Shown here: positions 35,987 through 45,278 of the stretch, in pieces
How positions within the stretch are numbered: the first letter of the stretch is position 1
Layout: each line of letters opens with the position of its first letter
DNA from: Acinetobacter portensis
GTDB taxonomy: Bacteria > Pseudomonadota > Gammaproteobacteria > Pseudomonadales > Moraxellaceae
Direction: 5' to 3'
Assembly: GCF_023158935.1 (NCBI RefSeq)
Contig: NZ_CP096120.1
Coordinates: forward strand, 1,860,001-1,924,000
Length of the DNA: 64,000 nucleotides
Notes under the pieces: model-generated
What the model was told of the DNA's origin: nothing
Seen by the model: the letters and a program-made list of their open reading frames with translations, nothing else
The model's database searches: none
Position numbers and translations under genes: made by a program

Positions 35987-37003
35987 AAATCCATCTAAAT
36001 CGAGATAACACACAACAATATAATCTGAAGCGTCTTTATCTCGAATAAAATCTTCCAATTTAATATTGAGCAAACGTCTATTTGGTAGGTTTGTTAAAGG
36101 ATCAAACATCGCAATTGAGTTTAATTGTTCACGTTGCTTAGACATGGTGAGCACTAAATATGTCAACCAAGTAACTAGACCTGCCACTAAAATAATAACT
36201 AAAAATATTGAAACTATTTTAAGTAAACTTGTTGGCATATGTAATGAAGATACTTTTAAAGACCAATCTGCGCCATGTAACTGAATTGGAACTGAAATAA
36301 CGTTTTCTGTTAAAGGTTCTTTTGAGGCATCTATAACTTCTTTTTGTTTAGTAAATGGATTAATACCCGACAATTCATAGGCATAACCATTTTGAACCAA
36401 ATTATTTAGTTGTACATCTTCAATTGCATTTGGCAGTTGTAAAGTAACAACGGTATATCCCCAAAAATAACGAGTACCATCTTCCTTTTTCAAAAATACA
36501 GGAAGCCTTCCAACAGCCCCTTGAGGACCTTGAATCAATTTAAATGGTCCTAAAAACTGAAGATCACCTTCCTTAATATTTTGTATTTCTTTTACTCTGT
36601 CCTTACCTTCAAAGAAATCATGATTTTCTACACCCTTATTTTGTAAGGGTGGTTCAATTTGTTGCATAATTACATCAGGTGCAATTGATAATGCATAAGC
36701 ACCGTTATACATAGGCAACATATATTTAGCGAGTTTACTAAAATTAGCAACTGTGCCTTTGTTCTGATGTACCATTACAGCAAGCGTATTAGTCGAAGAC
36801 AAAGAATGGTGTATTGTTTCCTCTATTGAACTTGCATAGGTATTCGCAATTTGATTCGCATGCGCTATGCGTGCTTCAGTTTCTGCATGTTTTATTTTTG
36901 AATAAATAAGCACACCAAATATGCAGCACAGAACAAAAACTAATATTGAAATATTTCTTTTATTCAGTACTTTCGCATATTTTTTACAAATACCATTAAG
37001 CAT

Positions 37004-37154
37004 TACCCATTTTCTAATTTAAAGCTTTGAATGCATATAAAAGTAATTTTTAATCAAATTACTTTTAATACACTTTTCTACCATTTAATTTCTAAAAAAA
37101 TTCATTTAAAAATAACTCACTGAGCTATAAAGAGAATTTATCAAAATTAAACAA
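37004..37154. other. Promoter-side region of the split GGDEF gene
   Basis: About 150 AT-rich bases lie between the GGDEF start codon and the IS5-family element. Any native promoter must be here or beyond the IS. I cannot place a convincing hexamer pair. Confidence 0.3.
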
Positions 37155-37224
37155 TAGACTTCCGTCATAAACCAAAAAACGTACAATTTATTTGATCTTA
37201 AATTAATCAGCAAAATTATTTAAT

Positions 37225-37242
37225 CCAAGGGATAATCCTTGG
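37225..37242 (+). promoter_or_regulatory. Hairpin abutting the IS5 transposase start codon
   Basis: CCAAGG (37225-37230) pairs with CCTTGG (37237-37242) around GATAAT, and ATG follows at once. The purine-rich ribosome-binding site AAGG is inside the stem. Hairpins at this place in other IS block translation from read-through transcripts; that role is inferred here. Confidence 0.5.
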
Positions 37243-38096
37243 ATGAAATTCAAAGATCTTCAAAAATTATCAGACGTTAAGTTTCGTAGGCTTACCGGTG
37301 TTAGTTGGGCTACATTTAACCTCATGTTGGCCGAGCTAAATAAGGAGTTACCTTGTCATATTGGTAAAGGACGACCACATAAATTACCGTTAGAAGATCG
37401 TTTGCTCTTATGTATAGAATATTGGAGAGAATATCGAACATTTTTCCATCTTGGTATGAGTTACGGTGTATCTGAAACGAGTGCAATTCGTATCACACGC
37501 GTTATTGAAGATACCTTAATCCGTTCTGGAAAATTTAACTTGCCAAAACAACTTCCTAATCGAGATGAAGTGGATTGGGAAGTTGTTGTGATTGATGCAA
37601 CTGAAATATTAGTTCAACGTCCAAAAAAAAACAGAAGAAATGGTATAGCGGTAAAAAAAAGCGACATACCTTTAAATTTCAGCTATCTATGCACTATACA
37701 ACAGGTGAAATACTGAGTGTATGTGGAAGTCATGGAAGCATGCATGATTTTAAAATATTTAAAAAAAGCATGAGGAAATTAAAATTTAAGCCCTTTTTTA
37801 TCGTTGATAAGGGGTATTTAGGGATAAAGAAATTGGGTTTTGGATGCCTCATGCCATCTAAAGCAAAGAAAACTGAAAAACTAGATCCTGAATTAAAAAA
37901 GTTAAATAAAGAGATTGGTCGTAGACGAATTCAAGTAGAGCATGTATTTGGAAGGATGAAATGTTTTAAGATTTTATCTTGTGTATATAGAAATCGTCGT
38001 AAACGATTAAACCTGCGGTTTAATTTACTTGCTGGCATATACAATTTAGATTGGGTGAAAGATAAACAATTAAATTGGTTGAAAAATGATTTATGA
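37243..38096 (+). CDS. IS5-family transposase made by apparent -1 frameshift
   Basis: The first frame (from 37243) carries the N-terminal domain and the first catalytic Asp in VVVIDATEILVQRP. The second frame, ending at 38096, carries FFIVDKGYLG with the second Asp and RIQVEHVFGRMK with the Glu. They are joined by a -1 shift at a run of nine A (37623-37631), giving KKKQKKWYSGKKKRH and about 284 residues in all. Such A-runs are normal slippery sites for programmed frameshifting in IS5 subgroups. A chance one-base mutation is the alternative. Confidence 0.8.
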
Positions 38097-38106
38097 AGGA
38101 AGTCTA

Positions 38107-38442
38107 CTTTTTAAGATTAAGTAAAATAATGTCTTCAAAGGTTTTTTAATTTATTTTTTTAAGTTTAAAAATATTTTTTGAGCAGATATTTTTGTACAAA
38201 TTTTTGCCCATTATTCAAAGTAATCGATGTCATAAAACTAAGAGCCCCCCTGAAAGTATTCGCTTTAATTTAAATATTAATGATAATTAGGCACTTTATT
38301 TTTATCGTGTTAAATAAAAAAATGATAATCTTTTTTATAAATACTTAATTAAATGAGAACCAAGGCTTTTCATACAGCAATCTCATTATTACAATGAATT
38401 ATTCCATTGCACATAAAAAGATTGCTGAATAATTAAGTAATG
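38107..38442. other. AT-rich intergenic region with nested hairpin
   Basis: No gene is visible in these 336 bases. A nested inverted repeat lies at 38375-38427: CAGCAATCT pairs with AGATTGCTG and an inner CAATG with CATTG. It could end the transcript of the minus-strand membrane protein, but no T-run follows on that strand. Confidence 0.35.
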
Positions 38443-38892
38443 TTAAGCATCAAACATTTTTGAAGCCATGCGCTCTGCTTGTTTTCCATAAAACCAATAC
38501 GTGAGTAAATACAAAGGAATTGCAATAAGTAAAAACATAATGAAGGTGATCAGTAAAAATTGTGTATTTTGTAAATACAACATTAAATCTTGCCATGCAT
38601 TCGGATTTGACCGCGTTGCAAGCACAACACCTAAAATTAAAAAACAAACGTTATATAACCAATAAATTGCACTAAAACCTAAGGTAAATTTTTGGCGCTC
38701 TGCTTGCGTGGGTGCGCGACGTTGTTGTTTTAAAAATTTAAATAACACCCAAATCATAGCAATTAAATACGGTATGATTGTTAAAATTGCCCCCATGCCT
38801 GTAGGCATAATTGCAGCAAGCACGCCACAAATAAAAGAACAGACTAAAACAATAGCAAAAAACCAAAGAAAATAACGTGTTAAAGCGACCAT
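38443..38892 (-). CDS. Small four-TM membrane protein (ABZJ_00895-like)
   Basis: The 149-residue protein has four clear transmembrane segments (about residues 6-28, 32-54, 71-95 and 112-138) with a basic loop after the second (KFLKQQRRAPTQAERQK). It resembles a family of uncharacterised Acinetobacter membrane proteins. I start at ATG 38892; a TTG at 38904 is in frame but unlikely. No function can be assigned. Confidence 0.65.
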   Translation of the reverse strand: MVALTRYFLWFFAIVLVCSFICGVLAAIMPTGMGAILTIIPYLIAMIWVLFKFLKQQRRAPTQAERQKFTLGFSAIYWLYNVCFLILGVVLATRSNPNAWQDLMLYLQNTQFLLITFIMFLLIAIPLYLLTYWFYGKQAERMASKMFDA

Positions 38893-38952
38893 TGAGATGA
38901 CCAATACAACTTTAAAATCCTAGTATAAAAAAAATTGAGTTTTTTTTCATGT

Positions 38953-38980
38953 TTGTGTCAACCATACGTGTATTTATATC
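38953..38980 (+). promoter_or_regulatory. Possible promoter of the plus-strand sRNA
   Basis: TTGTGT (38953-38958) and TATATC (38975-38980) are spaced by 16 bases. It would start transcription near 38987. The match is modest. Confidence 0.3.
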
Positions 38981-38986
38981 GTTATA

Positions 38987-39167
38987 TAAAGAGCGAGGTC
39001 AGCAACAACCGTAAATTTGTACCGGCATCCACAATATTTCGGTGACCTTAAACCTAGAGCAATAAGCTTGCTTAAGCATTAATTTTGATTAGTAGCCAAA
39101 ATTCTTGTTCTGAGCAGATTTCTTTGACCGACGATTCATCCATCACTCGAATCGTCGGTCTTTATTT
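38987..39167 (+). ncRNA. Candidate plus-strand small RNA
   Basis: Both flanking genes are on the minus strand, yet the region ends in a strong plus-strand terminator. Between the possible promoter and the terminator lie about 180 bases without an ORF but with structure. AGGTCA (38996-39001) can pair with TGACCT (39043-39048), enclosing CCG/CGG pairs. GCAA/TTGC and a run of CA-rich single-stranded sequence follow. The size and end structure are like those of trans-acting sRNAs. I do not recognise it as 6S, SRP, RNase P or CrcZ. Start and function are inferred. Confidence 0.45.
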
Positions 39168-39170
39168 TTT
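39126..39170 (+). terminator. Strong plus-strand terminator
   Basis: GACCGACGATTC (39126-39137) and GAATCGTCGGTC (39149-39160) form a perfect 12-bp stem around 11 bases, followed by TTTATTTTTT. The T-run is only on the plus-strand side, so it ends a plus-strand transcript and not the flanking minus-strand gene. Confidence 0.85.
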
Positions 39171-39182
39171 ACATCTTATTTT

Positions 39183-40145
39183 TTAACATTTCATCTCATA
39201 ATTTACGTTTGAATATTGATTTCGACCACTACGTTTACTCCGATACAAGGCTTTATCTACATCTCGTAAAAACTGTACTTTCTCATCTGCTTCATGCACG
39301 AGTGTTGATTTCACCCCCATAGAAACCGATAAATAAGGCACAACTTCCGATTTTATGTGTTCAATTTGAGCCATTTCAATATTGTGTTTTATGAGCTTTG
39401 CGATATTCATAGCATCAGTCTCATTTGTATTTGGCAAGATAATAGCAAACTCCTCTCCACCAAAACGAGCAACCATATCTCGTGGACGATGCAATGATTT
39501 TTTTAGAATTTGAGCAACTTGTCTTAAAGCGATATCACCCTGAATATGTCCATAATTATCGTTATATGCTTTGAAATAATCTATATCTAATAAAATCATT
39601 GAAAATAATGATTTTTCTTTTATCGCACTCAACCATTCGCGCTCGAATAAATGCTCAAATAAACGCCTATTTGCGATACCTGTTAAGTTATCTTGATATG
39701 AATATTCTTCTAATTTTTTCTTTAAATCTTCTAATTCTTGTTCCTGTCTTTTCCGTTCAGAAATATCAAACATAAAACCAACTAAACGCTCTACAGTTCC
39801 ATCTGGCTTACGCACAACATGAACAACGTCTCGTATCCATACATATTCGCCTGTTGCTGTCAGCGCACGATAATCAGCTTCATGGTCTATCCCCTCAAGC
39901 GATTGTTGAACACAATAATTAACCACCCATTCTCTATCCGTTTCATGCATGCGATCAGCCCAATCACCAACGGTTTTCCAAGAGCCTTGAGACCATCCTA
40001 ATAATTTTTCAATTTGTGGGCCAATATAGCTAAAGGTCTTTGTATCCCATTCAATACTCCACGGTATTGCTAATGTCGACTCAACTAAGGTTTTGTAGAT
40101 AAGATTATCTGCAAGCTGTTGCTCTGAAAATGGTGATTTAGACAT
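39183..40145 (-). CDS. PAS-GGDEF diguanylate cyclase
   Basis: The 320-residue soluble protein has a PAS_3-type domain with PAC motif (about residues 25-135, ending FMFDISERKRQEQELE), a short coiled linker and a GGDEF domain (about 150-315). NLTGIANRR, DIDYFKAYNDNYGH and the active site FGGEEF are intact. RPRD lies five residues before GGEEF, the inhibitory RxxD site. It should make cyclic di-GMP. I start at ATG 40145 because GAGAGG lies eight bases before it; an ATG at 40217 would add 24 residues without a ribosome-binding site. Confidence 0.88.
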   Translation of the reverse strand: MSKSPFSEQQLADNLIYKTLVESTLAIPWSIEWDTKTFSYIGPQIEKLLGWSQGSWKTVGDWADRMHETDREWVVNYCVQQSLEGIDHEADYRALTATGEYVWIRDVVHVVRKPDGTVERLVGFMFDISERKRQEQELEDLKKKLEEYSYQDNLTGIANRRLFEHLFEREWLSAIKEKSLFSMILLDIDYFKAYNDNYGHIQGDIALRQVAQILKKSLHRPRDMVARFGGEEFAIILPNTNETDAMNIAKLIKHNIEMAQIEHIKSEVVPYLSVSMGVKSTLVHEADEKVQFLRDVDKALYRSKRSGRNQYSNVNYEMKC

Positions 40146-40323
40146 AGCTGTACCTCTCAATGGAAAATCCATTGCTCCCCAATCCAATTTTTGGACATAA
40201 AAATAAATCTCGCTCACTAAGCATACGCTTTTTTTAGCGTATTGAATTACCTTTCAGTTTTTTTCTATTTTTAATCTAAGGATGATTCACGACAAAATAT
40301 GTCGTTGTATTTTGGTTTTTATG

Positions 40324-40352
40324 TTAGTTTTTTAAATCAGCTGTTTTATAGT
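40324..40352 (+). promoter_or_regulatory. Possible sbcDC promoter
   Basis: TTAGTT (40324-40329) and TATAGT (40347-40352) are spaced by 17 bases, 34 bases before the sbcD ATG. Confidence 0.4.
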
Positions 40353-40386
40353 TAACATGCGCATAAAAATATTAAGGTTCTAATAC

Positions 40387-41640
40387 ATGGCAGTTCGTTT
40401 TTTTCATACATCTGATTGGCATTTAGGACAATTTTTCCATAATCATGATCGTGAATATGAACATACCCAATTTCTAAACTGGCTATTAGAACAAATAAAA
40501 GAAAAACAGCCACATGCCTTACTTATTGCAGGCGACATTTTCGATGTCATTAACCCTGCATCTGCAGCGCAAAAACAACTTTACCAATTTTTAGCAGATG
40601 CGCACGACATTGCCCCAAACATGCAAACTTTAATGATTGCGGGTAATCACGACTCAGGCTATCGCATTGAACAAGTCGAGCCTTTATTAGAAAAATATAA
40701 TGCAAAGGCTGTGGGTGTTATTGATTGGAATAAAGATAAATCACTCAATATAGATCATTTATTACAGCCTATTTATAACGAACAAAAAGACATTGTTGCT
40801 TGGTGCTTAACGCTACCCTTTTTACGCTCTGCGGAAATCACAGGTTTTAACGACCAAACCACAAATAGTCAAAATGCAATTGCCTATTTACATCAACAAT
40901 TAATCGCAGAAGCTAAAGCACGTAAACAGCCCAATCAAGCACTAATTTTAATGTCACATGCGCATATGCAAGGTGGAGAAACTTCAGATTCAGAACGCCC
41001 AATTATTATCGGTAATGAAGAAGCACTGTCTACATCGCTGTTTGATGATGTGATTGACTATGTTGCACTTGGACATTTACATAAACCGCAAAAAGTAGGA
41101 CAAGCACATATTCGATATAGTGGCTCGCCTATTCCTCTTTCATTTAGTGAAATTAATTACAAGCACCAAGTGGTTGAAGTGGAAATTGATCCTACTTTAC
41201 AAACTGAAGATCGATTTAAATTTCAAGCTTTGCCAATTCCACGTAGCGTTCAACTTCATAAAATTTCAGGTGAATTACAAAGTGTATTTGAACAACTTCG
41301 AAATCTTGCAGATGGAGAAATTGAAGCGATTAATCAACGTGAATATGTCGATATCGAATATCACACAGATACACCACCACAACCCAATTTACGCCAACAA
41401 TTTGAAGATGCAATGCCATCAAATCGTTATAGATTGGTGCGAATTTCACGTAAATATTTAAATCAGCAAAATAATAATGATTTAAACCATAAAATAAGTT
41501 TAGAACCGCCAACACCTGAAAAGCTCTTTCAACAAATTTGGGAGAAACAAGGCTACAGCACAGATGAATCTGTTTTAAAAGATTTTTTAAGCTTGGTTGA
41601 TGAAGCACAAAAATCACTTGAAGATGATGCGAGCGTTTAA
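40387..41640 (+). CDS. sbcD: Exonuclease SbcD
   Basis: The 417-residue Mre11-type nuclease subunit works with SbcC to cut hairpins and process DNA ends. Phosphoesterase motifs are TSDWHLGQ (residues 8-15), AGDIFD, AGNHDS, MSHAHMQ and ALGHLHKP in the usual order within the first 230 residues, coordinating two Mn2+. The C-terminal capping domain follows. The stop is nine bases before sbcC, forming an operon. Confidence 0.94.
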   Translation: MAVRFFHTSDWHLGQFFHNHDREYEHTQFLNWLLEQIKEKQPHALLIAGDIFDVINPASAAQKQLYQFLADAHDIAPNMQTLMIAGNHDSGYRIEQVEPLLEKYNAKAVGVIDWNKDKSLNIDHLLQPIYNEQKDIVAWCLTLPFLRSAEITGFNDQTTNSQNAIAYLHQQLIAEAKARKQPNQALILMSHAHMQGGETSDSERPIIIGNEEALSTSLFDDVIDYVALGHLHKPQKVGQAHIRYSGSPIPLSFSEINYKHQVVEVEIDPTLQTEDRFKFQALPIPRSVQLHKISGELQSVFEQLRNLADGEIEAINQREYVDIEYHTDTPPQPNLRQQFEDAMPSNRYRLVRISRKYLNQQNNNDLNHKISLEPPTPEKLFQQIWEKQGYSTDESVLKDFLSLVDEAQKSLEDDASV

Positions 41641-41649
41641 GGAGTTGCC

Positions 41650-44600
41650 ATGAAAATTTTATCTATTCGAATTAAAAACTTGGCATCTTTAGCGGGTGAG
41701 CATTTTATAGATTTTGAAAGCGAGCCTTTAGCAAGCGCAGGTTTAGTTGCCATTGTGGGAAAAACAGGTGCAGGAAAATCAACCATTTTAGATGCAATGT
41801 GTTTGGCATTGTTTAATCAAATTCCTAGATTAAAAGGCAGCGATGGAAAGCTTATAGATGTTGATGGCTCCGAGCTTTTAACCAATTCCCCTTTAACAGT
41901 ATTACGTCGTGGCACAGGACATGGTTTTGCCGAACTTAGCTTTGTTGCGCAAGATCAAAAAGTCTATTTGGCACGTTGGGAAATTAAACGAGCGCGTGAA
42001 AACCCAAATGGTAAATTACAAAGCGTTCAACGCTCACTCAAATGCTTAACCGATGGCAATGTTGTTGCAGATAAAAGAACGAGCGTTGAGGAAAATATTA
42101 AAAGAATCACCCAACTGAGTTTTGAACAATTTACCCGAGCCGTATTACTTGCGCAGTCTGAAGTTACCGCTTTTTTAAAAGCACGAGATAACGAACGTGG
42201 CGAACTTTTAGAGTATCTAACCAACTCCAGTCTTTTTGCCAAAATTGGGCAATTGGCATTTGGAAAAACCAAAGAAATTGCCAATCAGCGTAAAGAAATT
42301 GAAAATGTTTTAGGACATATTGAAATTTTAGCGGATGAAGATTTAACAGCAACAACCAATCAATTCAATACTGTTTCTAAGGAATACAAAAGGTTAGAAC
42401 TGGAAAAATCTGCGCTTGAAAAAAATCAGCAATGGTATGAACAAAAGCAAAAATATGAAAATGATGTTCAAACACGCCAGCAACAATTAGAAATTCAAAA
42501 GCAACAACTCGATGCACTTGCTCCTCAAAAACTACAACTACAACAACTTGAGCACTTTGCTTCTATCCGCCCAAATGTAATTCAACAAAAGAATATAAAT
42601 ACCGATCTTGCTAAATTACAACCGCAATTGGCACAAGCACAACAGCAGTTCAATGCCATTGAACAACAATTCAACTCTGAAAAAATTACTTTTGAAAAAA
42701 TTGATGCCGAACAAGCTCAACAACATCAATTCGAAATTAAGCATCAAGAAAAAATTGAGCTTGTTCGCGCTCGCATTGCAGAGCGCCGCCTTTTAGGTGA
42801 ACAGTTACTAAAAACAAAAGATGAGCTTAAATTCTTACAAGATCAGCATCTACCTTTAGTCAATCATGAAAATCTGATCAAAATACAGCTTGAGCAAATA
42901 CAACAAAATATTGCCCAAAGCACGGCGCAATTAGCGACATCGGCTCATTTTAATTCTTTGGATGATGCACTTTCTGCTCACATCACGCAAACGCAACGTT
43001 TTATTCAAAGCTATACACAATTTGAAAACAACTATGGTGATGTTAATCACGCGAATTCACAAATAATTCAACAACAAAATGAGCTAGAACAACTCACCAA
43101 ACAGTTTGGGAAAGATGATGCCTTAACACAAAAAATTGGGGCATTTCGTACAGAACGAGAACAGCTATTAGGAACATTAAATCAGCTTAGTCTTGTTCAA
43201 CATCAGTATAAAAATTTCCAAAATATTGATACTGAACATCATAAATTAAGCGTTTTGCAAAATACATTAAAGCAACAAGTTGAACAAAGTCATGTACAAC
43301 TAATAACTGCTGAAACGACTTATCAAACTCAAAAAAAATCACGTGAACAATTACAGCAAGTTTTACAACAACAGCGCTTACTTCATACCGAAAATATTGA
43401 GAAATTAAGAGCTGATTTGGTCGATGGTGAAGAGTGCTTAGTCTGTGGAAGCACACATCATCCTTATGTAAAAAATCAAAATGTACTTTCAGATGAATTA
43501 TTCAAACTGCAAGAACAACAAGAGCAGCAAGAATATGAAAAAGAAAAAATTGCTTTTGATGATTGGCAAAAACTGCAAAATACGCATACACAGCAAACAA
43601 CTGCTTTCGATGCGAATACAAAACAACTTACGAATATTCAGACTCAGCTACAACAAGCTCAGATTTTGCTTGAACAACAATTGAATGCTCTAAATATTTC
43701 TTTTGATTTTTCACAGAATCATGAAGCATTAATGCAAGTGATTCAAACAAAAATTAATGAATCGCAACAAGCACAAAAACAGATTGAAGATGCATTAAAT
43801 TCACATGAATTAACCCTGAATAAATCTCAAAAAATTGTGCAGTTTATCCAACAAACCACGCAACATTTATCGGTTGTGAAACAAGCTGAAGATAATATTC
43901 ATCAAATTTTAGAACTACTCAATGAAGCTGAAAAAAATGAATGGAAGCAATCTCCTTTAGCAACAGCCGAAAAAATACAAATAGGCTTACAACAACGTCA
44001 ACAGATGTTAAAACAACTGAATGATTTCAATACTCAACTTAATCAAACATCTCAACAACTCAAACAAGCTGAACAGAACGTAAAATTTAGTTTTGAAAAA
44101 ATTCAATCCGCTGAAAAGCAAATTGAAAATTTAACGATTGAAGGAAAACAAAATAGCGATATTGCAATTCAAGCAATTCTTGAAATGACTCAAATAAATG
44201 TGGAAAAACCACATGAATGGTTAGCGCAATTTGATCAAAATAGACAGCAACTTCAAAGTCAATTTAATGAAACTCGACAAAAGTTCGATCAAGTACGTCA
44301 AGCCTTTGAAACAAAGCAAAGCATATTAAAAGAATGCCTAACGCAACAAGATCAGCTACAAGCACAAAAACAACACGTTGAACACAATATTCAACAATGG
44401 ATGATTCAAAACTCAGCGTTTAATGAAACTCTTTTAGAGCAACTCTGTGCTTTTTCACATGAACAGGAACAGCATCTTAAACAACGTGTTTTAACTATTG
44501 AACGTGCTTATACAGATGCCCAAGCAGGGATTCAAGCCATTCAGCAAACCCTAGCCGAGCATTTAAAAACGCAACCAGAAATACAAATTTTACAAATTGA

Positions 44601-45246
44601 GCAGGCACTTGCACTTAATCTTAAATTATTAGCAGAGCAACAAGAGCTTCGTGAGCAACTGAAAAGTAAGTTAGATATTCACCATGCAAACATAAATAGA
44701 CAAAAACAATTTGCTGAGCAAATTCAACAAATTCAAATCGAAGAACATCGCTGGAATAAAATTTCGAGTTTAATGGGCGATTCTACTGGCAAAAAATTCC
44801 GCGATTACGCACAGCAATATAACCTCGATATTTTAATTGAATATGCCAACCAACAATTGGCTATGCTGTCACAGCGCTATACCTTAAAGCGTTTAGATAA
44901 TTCTTTAAGCCTTGCCATTGTTGATCATGATATGGATGGTGAAACACGTTCTGTATCTTCGCTTTCAGGTGGTGAGTCTTTCTTAACTGCGCTTGCCTTA
45001 TCATTGGCTATTGCAAGTATGGCTTCAGGTTCAATGAAAATTGAATCTCTGTTTATTGATGAAGGTTTTGGAACGCTCGATACTTCTTCACTTCATATGG
45101 TAATGAATGCGCTAGATCAATTACAAAGCCAAGGTCGTAAAGTCGTGCTTATTTCGCATATTCAAGACATGCATGAGCGTATTCCTGTACAAATTCAGGT
45201 ACAACCTGTTGGTGCGGGTGCAAGTCGAATTGAAGTTGTTGGATAA
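41650..45246 (+). CDS. sbcC: Exonuclease SbcC (Rad50-like ATPase)
   Basis: The 1198-residue SMC-like ATPase pairs with SbcD. Walker A is GKTGAGKST (about residues 37-45). A very long coiled coil, unusually rich in Gln, carries the zinc-hook ECLVCGS (CxxC, about residue 597) near its middle. The C-terminal head has the signature SSLSGGESFLTALA and Walker B SLFIDEGFGTLD. AGGAG lies just before the start. Longer than E. coli SbcC (1048), mostly through the coiled coil. A bidirectional terminator follows. Confidence 0.94.
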   Translation: MKILSIRIKNLASLAGEHFIDFESEPLASAGLVAIVGKTGAGKSTILDAMCLALFNQIPRLKGSDGKLIDVDGSELLTNSPLTVLRRGTGHGFAELSFVAQDQKVYLARWEIKRARENPNGKLQSVQRSLKCLTDGNVVADKRTSVEENIKRITQLSFEQFTRAVLLAQSEVTAFLKARDNERGELLEYLTNSSLFAKIGQLAFGKTKEIANQRKEIENVLGHIEILADEDLTATTNQFNTVSKEYKRLELEKSALEKNQQWYEQKQKYENDVQTRQQQLEIQKQQLDALAPQKLQLQQLEHFASIRPNVIQQKNINTDLAKLQPQLAQAQQQFNAIEQQFNSEKITFEKIDAEQAQQHQFEIKHQEKIELVRARIAERRLLGEQLLKTKDELKFLQDQHLPLVNHENLIKIQLEQIQQNIAQSTAQLATSAHFNSLDDALSAHITQTQRFIQSYTQFENNYGDVNHANSQIIQQQNELEQLTKQFGKDDALTQKIGAFRTEREQLLGTLNQLSLVQHQYKNFQNIDTEHHKLSVLQNTLKQQVEQSHVQLITAETTYQTQKKSREQLQQVLQQQRLLHTENIEKLRADLVDGEECLVCGSTHHPYVKNQNVLSDELFKLQEQQEQQEYEKEKIAFDDWQKLQNTHTQQTTAFDANTKQLTNIQTQLQQAQILLEQQLNALNISFDFSQNHEALMQVIQTKINESQQAQKQIEDALNSHELTLNKSQKIVQFIQQTTQHLSVVKQAEDNIHQILELLNEAEKNEWKQSPLATAEKIQIGLQQRQQMLKQLNDFNTQLNQTSQQLKQAEQNVKFSFEKIQSAEKQIENLTIEGKQNSDIAIQAILEMTQINVEKPHEWLAQFDQNRQQLQSQFNETRQKFDQVRQAFETKQSILKECLTQQDQLQAQKQHVEHNIQQWMIQNSAFNETLLEQLCAFSHEQEQHLKQRVLTIERAYTDAQAGIQAIQQTLAEHLKTQPEIQILQIEQALALNLKLLAEQQELREQLKSKLDIHHANINRQKQFAEQIQQIQIEEHRWNKISSLMGDSTGKKFRDYAQQYNLDILIEYANQQLAMLSQRYTLKRLDNSLSLAIVDHDMDGETRSVSSLSGGESFLTALALSLAIASMASGSMKIESLFIDEGFGTLDTSSLHMVMNALDQLQSQGRKVVLISHIQDMHERIPVQIQVQPVGAGASRIEVVG

Positions 45247-45278
45247 AAAAAGCCTGCTTTTATCGCAGGCTTTTTCTT
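45245..45278. terminator. Bidirectional terminator after sbcC
   Basis: AGCCTGC (45251-45257) pairs with GCAGGCT (45265-45271), with A-runs and T-runs on both sides. It serves sbcC and the convergent beta-repeat gene. Confidence 0.9.

Larger units (their letters stand above)
34819..37003 (-). pseudogene. CHASE-GGDEF diguanylate cyclase split by an IS1-family element
   Basis: Removing the IS (35191-35978) and one 8-bp target repeat rejoins 1025 and 364 bases into one frame of 462 codons. The N-terminal part has a membrane segment (about residues 18-35), a periplasmic CHASE-type sensor with FFEGKDRVKEI and GPQGAVGRLPVF, and a second membrane segment (about 258-280). The GGDEF domain follows with FDPLTNLPNRR, LDLDGFKYVNDAFGHEIGD and VGGDEF; the insertion falls at FKYV. 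The expected inhibitory RxxD site reads KKHD, so product inhibition may be weak. As it stands the N-terminal product ends within the IS after about 349 residues and lacks the active site. Confidence 0.9.
37157..38104 (+). mobile_element. IS5-family insertion sequence
   Basis: The 948-bp element is bounded by near-perfect inverted repeats: GACTTCCGTCATAAA at the left and the complement of GACTTCCTTCATAAA at the right, differing at one base. TA flanks both ends (37155-37156, 38105-38106), consistent with the 2-bp duplication used by several IS5 subgroups. It encodes a transposase in two overlapping frames. It lies 150 bases upstream of the split GGDEF gene. Confidence 0.85.

Noticed and set aside
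37243..38096. Two independent transposase genes
   Set aside because: The frames overlap, each holds only part of the DDE triad and they join by a -1 shift at A9, so they are one gene.
38987..39167. Known housekeeping RNAs (6S, SRP RNA, RNase P) at the candidate sRNA
   Set aside because: None of the conserved sequence blocks of these RNAs could be found by eye.
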